Assembly (NCBI GenBank): GCA_964631835.1
Contig: CAZWAD010000008.1
Location: 62,001-126,000 of the forward strand
Source: Bog-950 sp964631835
Lineage (GTDB): Bacteria; Bacteroidota; Bacteroidia; Chitinophagales; LD1
DNA length: 64,000 nucleotides
Direction of reading: 5' to 3'
Below the pieces are notes generated by a model. The model ran no database searches. It had not been told where the DNA came from and worked only from the letters and a program-made list of their open reading frames with translations. The translations under genes and the position numbers were made by a program. Positions 1-7,212 of this stretch are shown here, in pieces; position 1 is the stretch's first letter; each line of letters opens with the position of its first letter.

Positions 1-2
1 TG

Positions 3-1136
3 GTGGCTTTCTGTATTATGGCGGGAGCTTTTACGCGCGTTGCTTTAATAATCAATATTCCTCTTTCAATATATATTCTGGGGGTGCCCTTCTTTTACGG
101 CAAGCTTTTTCACATGCACATTTGGGTTTGGTTCCCGGCTATTTTGGCTTTTAGCCCTTGTGCCGATGTGTTAAGTTTAGACTGGCTGATTAAAAAACTA
201 AGATACAAAAGCAATGAAATAACTTTCCACGCCAAGTACCGGTTGCCGCTCTCTTTTGTCTGGCTCCACCTCGGTATCATTTATTTTTTTGCCGGAATTA
301 TTAAGCTGGTGAAATGCGGATTTGCCTGGGCGCTGAGCGACAGTATGGTTAACCAACTGCATGCGGAGTGGGCGCAATGGTATAATCAAATACCCGGTGT
401 ACGTTTAGACCACTACCCTGCATTGCTCCATTTTGGAGGTGTGGCAGTTATTCTCTTCGAGATTTTTTACGTGTTCTTAATCTTTAGCACAATAGGGCGC
501 ATCATTGTTTTTGCCGGTGGTCTGCTCATGCACAACCTGATTGCTTACCTCATGTATATTGGTTTCGAAGATTTGCAAACCACATATGTTTCGCTTTTGA
601 ACTGGCACAGCATTGGCGACCGTCTGCGCGGTATCTTTTCGGGCAGAAGTATAAAGCTTACAGAGGGGCCGGGTATTTCGCAGCTTTTTAAGCTTCGCTC
701 TTATAAATATGTTTTTATTACGGGCGCAGCCCTGTTTACCATCAATTCTATTTTCGGTTTCTTTCAAATTCACTCGTGGCCTTTTTCTTCATATCCCACT
801 TATTCTGATTTGGTGCCCGCCTACAGGCATTACATTTATTTTGAAGCGTACAACAACAGTGGAATTCAGGTTGATGTTTTTGATGCAGGAAACCGGGCCA
901 AATTCCGCATGGAAAGCTACACACCGGTTGAAGACCGTATTTATGAAAGCATGACAGCGAACGATTCTGATGCAATTATTCGCGGGGTAAACAAACTTTG
1001 GGATATCTGGCGGGCGAATGTACCCGCTCTTAAAGAAGTTGATTCGGTTGTGGTATACATGCGCACATCTCCGGTTGCTCCCGAAAAAGTACACATCATT
1101 TCTGAGGAGAAGTATTTAATGACTTTGAAGTTTTAA
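3..1136 (+). CDS. HTTM-domain (vitamin K-dependent carboxylase-like) membrane protein, 5' partial
   Basis: The reading frame is open from the left edge, so the true start probably lies outside the window; the first possible start inside is a GTG at 3. The visible 377 residues begin with hydrophobic membrane segments and carry a run near residues 80-125 (HLGIIYFFAGIIKLVKCGFAW) typical of HTTM proteins, the family around the membrane part of vitamin K-dependent gamma-carboxylase. More membrane segments lie near 140-190 and 240-260, followed by a soluble tail of about 120 residues. Bacterial HTTM proteins are mostly uncharacterised, and I see nothing that fixes a substrate. The next gene is nearly 500 bp away across a repeat array, so no operon partner is visible downstream. 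The family call is moderately sure; the function is unknown. Confidence 0.6.
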   Translation: MAFCIMAGAFTRVALIINIPLSIYILGVPFFYGKLFHMHIWVWFPAILAFSPCADVLSLDWLIKKLRYKSNEITFHAKYRLPLSFVWLHLGIIYFFAGIIKLVKCGFAWALSDSMVNQLHAEWAQWYNQIPGVRLDHYPALLHFGGVAVILFEIFYVFLIFSTIGRIIVFAGGLLMHNLIAYLMYIGFEDLQTTYVSLLNWHSIGDRLRGIFSGRSIKLTEGPGISQLFKLRSYKYVFITGAALFTINSIFGFFQIHSWPFSSYPTYSDLVPAYRHYIYFEAYNNSGIQVDVFDAGNRAKFRMESYTPVEDRIYESMTANDSDAIIRGVNKLWDIWRANVPALKEVDSVVVYMRTSPVAPEKVHIISEEKYLMTLKF

Positions 1137-1195
1137 CCCGTGTTGCTTGTAATTTTGATTTTTTAATCCAATCATTTACAATCATTTGCTGTAAA

Positions 1196-1510
1196 ACGTC
1201 TGTAACAGCTCAAAAAACGTACGTAATCGAAACAAACACGCACGTTATAGTTTGATAAACGTACGCTTTTCTATCAAAAACACAGGTAATTGAAGCAAAT
1301 ACGCATGTCATGGAATAAAACACGCACGTAATGGAAACGAAATCGTGCGTAATCGCATAAAAAGTATACGTGTTTGAATAAAATACGCACGTATCTGCAT
1401 CGAAAACACACGTAATTGCAACGAAAACAGGCGAAACAGCAGCGAGCGCGTACGAAATCGCTGCGATTGCGCACGTTTCTTCGCAAGGAGCGTACGCTTT
1501 CGCTTCGTGT
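1196..1510. repeat. Degenerate 21-bp tandem repeat array (about 15 units)
   Basis: Fifteen consecutive 21-bp units can be laid out without gaps, starting at 1196, 1217, 1238 and so on to 1490. The hand consensus is ACGYACGTAATNGMAWCAAA. The best units are at 1322 (ACGCACGTAATGGAAACGAA), 1406 and 1217; the last four units are more GC-rich. No two copies are identical, so the array is old or under selection for pattern rather than sequence. Because 21 is a multiple of three, the minus strand shows short open frames with heptad periodicity; these look like a by-product. The array fills most of the gap between the HTTM gene and the fibronectin-III gene and ends about 110 bp before the latter's start. 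Confidence 0.8.
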
Positions 1511-1620
1511 TTAACAATTTTATGACAAAACTATAACAATTGCCATACAACACTTCCGGGCAAAAGCGTTATCTATATATAGTGTTCTGAATTTATTGAA
1601 TAACCAATAAAACTACAGGT

Positions 1621-2232
1621 ATGGCTAAAGTTAAAATGGGCTTTAGGGGGCTTTCAGTTCCCATGCAGGTGGAGCGAAGCCGGCTAATTCAAACATTAAT
1701 GGCGGGCAATGCCAATTTCCCGATTCCGAATCCTGCGCTTTCGGTTCTTAAAAGCGCAACCGATGCGTTGGAAACAGGCTACAACGAATCGCGCGGAAGA
1801 GATAAAGATAAGATGGCGATTATGCGGATTCGAAGGAAAGAACTGCTGGACCTTATACGTCTTGAAGCTGCCTACGTTCAAAACGCCTCCGGTGGTGATG
1901 AAGAAAAGATATTGAGCAGCGGATTTGATATAGTCAGGCACGGTGTTGCCTCGCTGCCGGTGGGGCAGGTTCAAAACCTCCGGCTTATTTATACCGATAT
2001 GAGCGGTGTGCTGAAAGCCCGGTGGAACCGGTTGCCCAACGCCCGGATTTACTTTATTGAAGTTGCCGATGAGCAGCAGCCCGGTAATTTTATACAGAAA
2101 GGAACTGCTACCAAAACTACTTTTGAAATCAAAAATCTTACACCGGGAAAAATTTACTATGTGCGCGTTGCCGGCATAGGGCGCCTCGGCAAAGGCGATT
2201 ACAGCTATGTAATTTCGAAGATGGCAGTGTGA
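1621..2232 (+). CDS. Fibronectin type III domain protein
   Basis: This is a 203-residue protein. Its N-terminal half (about 1-105) is mostly helical and charged, with no signal peptide or membrane segment. The C-terminal part (about 115-203) reads as one fibronectin type III fold: the strand pattern around KARWNRLP, then TTFEIKNLTPGKIYYVRVAGIG, is the classic FnIII E-F-G region. Small proteins of this make-up are frequent in Bacteroidota and have no assigned role. The ATG at 1621 follows an AT-rich leader and is the first start in the frame. It stands alone: the repeat array lies upstream and corA, with its own promoter, lies downstream. Confidence 0.6.
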   Translation: MAKVKMGFRGLSVPMQVERSRLIQTLMAGNANFPIPNPALSVLKSATDALETGYNESRGRDKDKMAIMRIRRKELLDLIRLEAAYVQNASGGDEEKILSSGFDIVRHGVASLPVGQVQNLRLIYTDMSGVLKARWNRLPNARIYFIEVADEQQPGNFIQKGTATKTTFEIKNLTPGKIYYVRVAGIGRLGKGDYSYVISKMAV

Positions 2233-2327
2233 GGAATTTGAGGGAGCAGTGTATCAAAGAAAGTGGTCATTTCGAAATAAGTGCTCCTCTTTTCGCTTCA
2301 ATCATTTTTGCTTCTCGCATATACGTT

Positions 2328-2335
2328 TACTTTTG
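2328..2335 (+). promoter_or_regulatory. Bacteroidota -7 element upstream of corA
   Basis: TACTTTTG matches the Bacteroidota housekeeping -7 consensus TAnnTTTG exactly and sits 35 bp before the ATG at 2371. It lies inside the longest open frame of corA, which argues that the GTG at 2281 is not the start. Confidence 0.5.
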
Positions 2336-2370
2336 CCGCGCCTTTCACCAACACAATTGTTCGATGGACC

Positions 2371-3315
2371 ATGGTAGTATATCTGAAAAGAGAAAATGGC
2401 GGTCTCAAACGGCTGAACAGCCCTGAAAAAGGGTGCTGGATACATCTCTACGGTCCTTTCGGTACTGAAGAAACCCAAAAACTTAGCGAGCAGCTTTCCA
2501 TTGATATTGATTTTATTTCCGATTCGCTCGATATTGACGAACGAAGCCGTTATGAAAGCGAAGAGGGTGTTGACCTTATTGTATTAAAAACCCCGCTCCC
2601 TAACGATGGAATTTCAACGATTGAAGCGGCTTACATCACCATTCCAATCGGTATTATCCGCACCGAAGATTACCTGATTACTGTAAGCGCGTACAAAAAC
2701 CAGGTTATTGAATTTTTTCTGAATACCCCGCCAAAGAATTTTAACCCCAGCGATGTGGAGGCAACTATCCTTTCTATTTTCGATAGAAATGTAACTACCT
2801 TTCAGCAATTTCTCAAACACATAAACAACGAGAGGTATGCGTACGAAAAAGCCCTTTACAAATCATCGAGCAACAGCGACCTTACCAATTTGCTGAATAT
2901 TCAGAAGAGCCTGATTTATTTTGTAACCAACCTGCGTTTCAATGATTTGCTGCTGCTGAAAATTCAACGCAGTAATTTTTTAAAGATAAAAGATGAAGAG
3001 CGCCTTGCTCAGCTTCACGATATTATTATCGAAAACCAGCAGGCGCTGAGCATGAGCGAAATGTATTCCGATATTTTGAACGGAACCATGGATGCCTTTG
3101 CTTCCATTATCTCCAACAACCTGAACGAAATTATGAAACGGCTTACTTCTGTTACCATCGTTTTAATGATACCCACTTTAATCGCCAGTTTTTACGGCAT
3201 GAACGTGGAATTGCCGTATGAGCATCATGCCTACGCCTTTGTTATTGTTTTCTCCATGTCCATACTTGTTTCCACCGGTATGACATGGTTTTTTGTTAAG
3301 AAAAAATGGTTTTGA
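2371..3315 (+). CDS. corA: CorA-family magnesium/divalent cation transporter
   Basis: Inner-membrane channel of the CorA family, which takes up Mg2+ (in some members Co2+ or Ni2+) as a pentamer. From the ATG at 2371 the protein has 314 residues, typical of the family: an N-terminal cytoplasmic alpha/beta domain, a long helical stalk near 120-240, and two C-terminal membrane helices. The signature GMN motif closes the first membrane helix at about residues 276-278 (FYGMNVELP), followed by a short acidic loop, the second helix and a basic tail (VKKKWF). I chose 2371 over the frame-opening GTG at 2281 because the extension has no CorA character and contains a good promoter. It is followed after about 80 bp by convergent msrB. 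Family assignment is secure; ion selectivity is inferred. Confidence 0.9.
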   Translation: MVVYLKRENGGLKRLNSPEKGCWIHLYGPFGTEETQKLSEQLSIDIDFISDSLDIDERSRYESEEGVDLIVLKTPLPNDGISTIEAAYITIPIGIIRTEDYLITVSAYKNQVIEFFLNTPPKNFNPSDVEATILSIFDRNVTTFQQFLKHINNERYAYEKALYKSSSNSDLTNLLNIQKSLIYFVTNLRFNDLLLLKIQRSNFLKIKDEERLAQLHDIIIENQQALSMSEMYSDILNGTMDAFASIISNNLNEIMKRLTSVTIVLMIPTLIASFYGMNVELPYEHHAYAFVIVFSMSILVSTGMTWFFVKKKWF

Positions 3316-3398
3316 GGAAATTTGTTTCTGATCTCTCGCAGTTGTCTCTCTCTTTGCAAGCATAGATGACCCAGCGATTCGGATTCTATCATTAGCTG

Positions 3399-3905
3399 TT
3401 ATTTCTCTTCTTTCTTAAAATCGAGCGAAACAGAATTAACGCAGTATCGCAAACCGGTTTCGGTAGGACCGTCATCAAATAAATGACCAAGGTGCGAACC
3501 GCATTTAGCGCACATGATTTCCGTACGAATCATTCCGAACGAAGAATCGGTTTGAGTTTTAATTCTTCCACCTGCAATTTCTTTATCAAAACTGGGCCAG
3601 CCGCAATGCGAATCGAACTTCATATCGGAAGTAAAAAGTTCGTTGCCGCAGGCACCGCACACGTAAACACCTTTCTCTTTATGCAGATAATATTTGCCTG
3701 TGAAAGGGCGCTCAGTCCCTTTTTCGCGCAGTACTTCGTATTGTTCAGGAGTTAAGAGCTTTTTCCATTCGGATTCAGATTTTTCCACTTCGGTAGTATC
3801 GTTGTTGTTATTCATGGGAGATTGAGTTTGTTTTGAGGTTTTTTGTCCGCAGGAAGTAAAAAATAAACTTATTGTTATTAAAAATAATACCGATTGTTTC
3901 ATCAT
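3399..3905 (-). CDS. msrB: Peptide-methionine (R)-S-oxide reductase, lipoprotein form
   Basis: MsrB reduces the R-epimer of methionine sulfoxide in proteins. The protein starts with a lipoprotein signal (LITISLFFTSC), so it is predicted to be lipid-anchored in the periplasm or outer membrane and to repair exposed proteins there. After a Ser/Asn/Thr linker comes the MsrB domain, with the two zinc CxxC pairs (VCGACGN and MCAKCGSHLGH), the substrate-pocket segment HCGWPSF, and the catalytic cysteine in RYCVNS near the C-terminus. The frame opens four codons earlier, but the MMKQ start at 3905 gives a cleaner signal peptide. It is a single gene between convergent corA and a divergent outer-membrane protein gene. 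Family call secure. Confidence 0.92.
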   Translation of the reverse strand: MMKQSVLFLITISLFFTSCGQKTSKQTQSPMNNNNDTTEVEKSESEWKKLLTPEQYEVLREKGTERPFTGKYYLHKEKGVYVCGACGNELFTSDMKFDSHCGWPSFDKEIAGGRIKTQTDSSFGMIRTEIMCAKCGSHLGHLFDDGPTETGLRYCVNSVSLDFKKEEK

Positions 3906-3999
3906 ATCTGTTTGCAACTACTAAGTCGTTTTGGCAAAGTTATCCTTACTTAAGTAATTGTTGTTTTTTTAAAACAAAAATTCATTTAGGTTTGGTTCG

Positions 4000-5790
4000 A
4001 TGATTTTTTACACACGCACCATTCTCCTTTTATTTTTTCTTGTTGCTGTTACAACCTACTCATTTGCACAAGGCACTTTTATTCCTCTTGGCACTGATGC
4101 CTACCGGTACTTAGACCGCCTCGATATTAAATACGGAAGAGTAATTCCGATTGAGCACATGAGCGACAGACCTTACTACCGGGGAACTGCCGCTAAAGTG
4201 GCTGAAACGCTTTTGCTCTCCAACCTCAAATTCAAAAAAGTTCAGGAGTTCCAGATTCAGTATCTCAAAAACGAAAATGGGGACTGGCTGGATAGCCTGC
4301 CGAGCAAAACAAAACGTCCGTTTTTGAAAGTGCTTTACCGTGAGCCTGCGAGTTTTGTTCATGTGTCTTCTAAAAAGAAAGGATTGTTTGACATCCGATT
4401 CAATCCAATCATTTCGCTTAAAGTAGGAGTAGAATCGCAGGACAAGCGGTTGATTTTTGAGCGTGCTGTAGGACTGGAAGTGCGGGGCAACATCAAGCGG
4501 GTTTTTAGTTTTTACTTTAATGCGGCAGGTAATTCAGCGCGCCTGCCTAAGTACATTACCGATAAAACAAATGACAGAAGATACGGCAGATATGATTCGG
4601 TAAGCACCCGTCCGCCCGACTATTTCTTTGTTCCCGGTCAATCATACTGGAAAGACTACTCTTCAAAAATTTTCAACTTCAAGGACGGGATAGATTATTT
4701 CGATGCGCGTGGATATATCAATGTCAATATTCTTAAGTATATCAACGTAACATTCGGGCGCGATAAGTTTTTTATCGGCAACGGGCAGCGCTCTATTTTT
4801 CTCTCTGATTTTTCAGCGCCTTATTTGTTTCTCCGTTTCAACTTGAATGTCTGGAGGTTTAATTACACCAACCTTTTTGCCGAGCTAAACTCACAATATG
4901 TCCGTGCCACAGATATTCTTCTTCCGAAAAAATATATGGCGGTTCATCACCTGAGCATTCAGGCAGCTCATTTTCTTAACATCGGTGTTTTTGAGGCTGT
5001 GATTATGAACCGCAGCAAACATTTTGAAATTCAGTATCTCAACCCTATTATTTTCTATCGGGCGGTCGAACACGCGCTCGGAAGCCCCGATAACGTTTTA
5101 CTCGGTGCCGATTTTAAGGCAAACATTATCAATCATATTTCAATATACGGGCAATTCCTATTAGATGAATTTAACATGAAAGAAATGACCAAACGTAGCG
5201 GCTGGTGGGCGAATAAATGGGCGATGCAGCTTGGCATTAAATATATTGATGTGTTCCCGAATTTCGATGCTCAGTTCGAGTTCAATATCGCCCGCCCGTT
5301 CATTTATACCCATAATGATATTACGAACTATACCCATTATAATCAGCCGCTTGCTCACCCTCTTGGTGCCAACTTCTATGAGTTTATTTTGAACCTCCGG
5401 TATCAGCCAATTCCAAAACTTACATTTAATTTTAAGTATGTGGTAGCAAGAGTCGGAGATGATACTTTAACTACGAAAAACGGACAGCCACGCATTACCC
5501 ATTACGGAAGCGACATTCTCCGCCCGGCTAACGGTGACGAAAACATAATCACGCAGATTTATAATAATAAAATAGGGCAAGGAGCTCGGGGGACAATAAA
5601 CTACCTGCAGTTTTTCGTCAGCTATCAGCCCTGGCATAATATTTATGTAGATGCTGAAATTGTTTACAGAAGCAAGTCGAGCACAAAGCCGCAGAATCCG
5701 CAATCAGTTTACCTGTTGCAAAACCAAAACTCTTTTATGTTCAGTGTTGGGATAAGGATGAATTTCCCGTATCGGAGTTACGAGTTTTAA
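4000..5790 (+). CDS. Wzi/RemB-like outer-membrane beta-barrel protein
   Basis: A 596-residue protein with an N-terminal signal peptide (ending near SFAQ) and long stretches of alternating hydrophobic and aromatic residues ending in an aromatic strand, as in outer-membrane barrels. The central segment (DKFFIGNGQRSIFLSDFSAP, then FEIQYLNPIIFYRAVEHAL) resembles the capsule-assembly Wzi family, which in Flavobacterium includes the gliding-motility protein RemB. In those families the barrel anchors or handles surface polysaccharide or adhesin; I cannot tell which applies here. It stands alone, with its stop three bases before the convergent MerR gene's stop. The barrel call is firm; the Wzi/RemB link is moderate. 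Confidence 0.6.
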   Translation: MIFYTRTILLLFFLVAVTTYSFAQGTFIPLGTDAYRYLDRLDIKYGRVIPIEHMSDRPYYRGTAAKVAETLLLSNLKFKKVQEFQIQYLKNENGDWLDSLPSKTKRPFLKVLYREPASFVHVSSKKKGLFDIRFNPIISLKVGVESQDKRLIFERAVGLEVRGNIKRVFSFYFNAAGNSARLPKYITDKTNDRRYGRYDSVSTRPPDYFFVPGQSYWKDYSSKIFNFKDGIDYFDARGYINVNILKYINVTFGRDKFFIGNGQRSIFLSDFSAPYLFLRFNLNVWRFNYTNLFAELNSQYVRATDILLPKKYMAVHHLSIQAAHFLNIGVFEAVIMNRSKHFEIQYLNPIIFYRAVEHALGSPDNVLLGADFKANIINHISIYGQFLLDEFNMKEMTKRSGWWANKWAMQLGIKYIDVFPNFDAQFEFNIARPFIYTHNDITNYTHYNQPLAHPLGANFYEFILNLRYQPIPKLTFNFKYVVARVGDDTLTTKNGQPRITHYGSDILRPANGDENIITQIYNNKIGQGARGTINYLQFFVSYQPWHNIYVDAEIVYRSKSSTKPQNPQSVYLLQNQNSFMFSVGIRMNFPYRSYEF

Positions 5791-5792
5791 AC

Positions 5793-6131
5793 TCAGGGGA
5801 GTTGTTCCTTTAACTCGCTGAGAAAGTCTTTTATCTTTTTAAGTTTTTCCGCCATCTCGTAATTTTTTTTCGATGCTTCGTACTTCACTTTAAGCTGAGC
5901 TTTGGCTCCTTCCAGTGTATAGCCCTTTTCTTTTACCAAATGATAAATGTGTTTTATTATCTCAACATCATCCTTCTTAAAGAACCGGTCACCTTTTGCA
6001 TTCTTCTTTGGCTTGAGAATGTCAAATTCTTTTTCCCAGTACCGGATAAGTGAGGTGTTCACGTTCAGCATATCAGCTACTTCGCCTATAGCGTAGTAAA
6101 CTTTTTCAATTTCTTTTTCTTTCCAGGGCAT
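5793..6131 (-). CDS. MerR-family transcriptional regulator
   Basis: A 112-residue MerR-type protein: an N-terminal winged helix-turn-helix (YYAIGEVADMLNVNTSLIRY, then WEKEF, residues about 11-35) followed by a basic wing (PKKNAKGDRFF) and a helical tail (about 55-112) suited to dimerisation. No cysteine cluster or effector domain is seen, so it is not a metal sensor. Short MerR proteins of this type are common next to M23 peptidases in Bacteroidota. Its ATG overlaps the peptidase stop by one base (TAATG), so the two genes are translationally coupled with the regulator downstream. The target is unknown. Confidence 0.8.
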   Translation of the reverse strand: MPWKEKEIEKVYYAIGEVADMLNVNTSLIRYWEKEFDILKPKKNAKGDRFFKKDDVEIIKHIYHLVKEKGYTLEGAKAQLKVKYEASKKNYEMAEKLKKIKDFLSELKEQLP

Positions 6132-7114
6132 TAATCCAGTGTTTGTCCGGGGTTGTTAGAAAGCTCAACCATTTTCTGAAAATCTGCATCTTTTAAATCA
6201 TTGTAGTAAAAGTAAACAGGATTAACTGCATTTCTGTTTTTTAAAACTTCATAATGCAAATGCGGTCCGACCGACTTGCCGGTATTTCCGGTGTGCCCGA
6301 TCACATCACCACGTTTTACTTTTTGTCCTTTACGAACTTTAAAACGGGAAAGGTGAGCATAGCGCGTTCGGTAACCATAGCCGTGATTCACAATGATTTC
6401 ATTTCCGTATCCTCCAAAATTGTAGTTCACCTCCTCCACCACGCCATCACCGGTAACATTCACATCAGTTCCAACCGGGCAGGTAAAATCCATTCCGCTG
6501 TGGAACTTGGTAATTTTATAAACCGGGTCAATCCTCCAGCCGAAACCGGAAGCCATACGCTCCAGTTTTCTGTTGCGGATGGGTTGAATAGACGGAATAG
6601 AAGCAAGCATCTGTTGTTTGTTCTTAATCATTTCAGCTATTTCGTCATAGCTTTTCGACTGAATCACCATTTGCTTTTTCAGTTTGTCAACCTGAACAGC
6701 AATATCTTTTATAACTTCGCCATTGTCGAATTTCTCTAAGTAGCGGTATTTGTTTACTCCACCGGAGCCTGCCTGCCAGACATCACTGTTAATCGGGTCG
6801 GCTTCAAACATCACCCGGTAAATATTCCCATCGCGGTAATGCAGTTCATTTAAAATAGATGACAGGCGTTCGGTTTCCTGGTTCAGAATCAGATACTGCC
6901 CCTGCATTTCGCTTAGCTCTGCCTTCAGGATTTTTTCCTTAGGCGAATCGAAGAACCGGTAGTAGATGGTGGAAATAACAAGCGAGAAAACAAATGCGGC
7001 AATGATGAATCCCACAAAGCGGAAAATCCGGGTTCCCCATCCTACCACTACTTTTTCGTAGCTCAGCGTGTGGGTATTAAAAACAAATTTGTCCTTTCTT
7101 TTCAGCAACGCCAT
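6131..7114 (-). CDS. M23-family (LytM) metallopeptidase, membrane-anchored
   Basis: A 327-residue cell-wall peptidase or regulator. It has a short cytoplasmic N-terminus, one membrane helix (about 29-50), a coiled coil (about 55-180) and a LytM/M23 domain (about 200-315). The zinc and catalytic motifs are intact: HSGMDFTCPVGTDV (first zinc His and Asp), RYAHLS, and HLHYEV near the end. The domain is therefore probably an active endopeptidase cutting peptidoglycan cross-links, unlike EnvC/NlpD-type activators that lack these residues. The layout (membrane helix, coiled coil, LytM) suits a role in envelope growth or division. It is coupled to the MerR gene downstream and diverges from alaS across about 100 bp. 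Confidence 0.85.
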   Translation of the reverse strand: MALLKRKDKFVFNTHTLSYEKVVVGWGTRIFRFVGFIIAAFVFSLVISTIYYRFFDSPKEKILKAELSEMQGQYLILNQETERLSSILNELHYRDGNIYRVMFEADPINSDVWQAGSGGVNKYRYLEKFDNGEVIKDIAVQVDKLKKQMVIQSKSYDEIAEMIKNKQQMLASIPSIQPIRNRKLERMASGFGWRIDPVYKITKFHSGMDFTCPVGTDVNVTGDGVVEEVNYNFGGYGNEIIVNHGYGYRTRYAHLSRFKVRKGQKVKRGDVIGHTGNTGKSVGPHLHYEVLKNRNAVNPVYFYYNDLKDADFQKMVELSNNPGQTLD

Positions 7115-7212
7115 AGCAAATACAGCCCGGTTTTTGTCTGCCCAATTCTGTTATTTTCGTGCCTCATTTGAAAGGCTAAGTTATCATCATTTTTTATTTG
7201 TAGAACTTATAC

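Noticed and set aside
1274..1553. Minus-strand ORFs of 70 and 81 codons across the first array
   Set aside because: They arise because the repeat period is a multiple of three; their Cys/Arg/Phe-rich composition is unlike neighbouring proteins.
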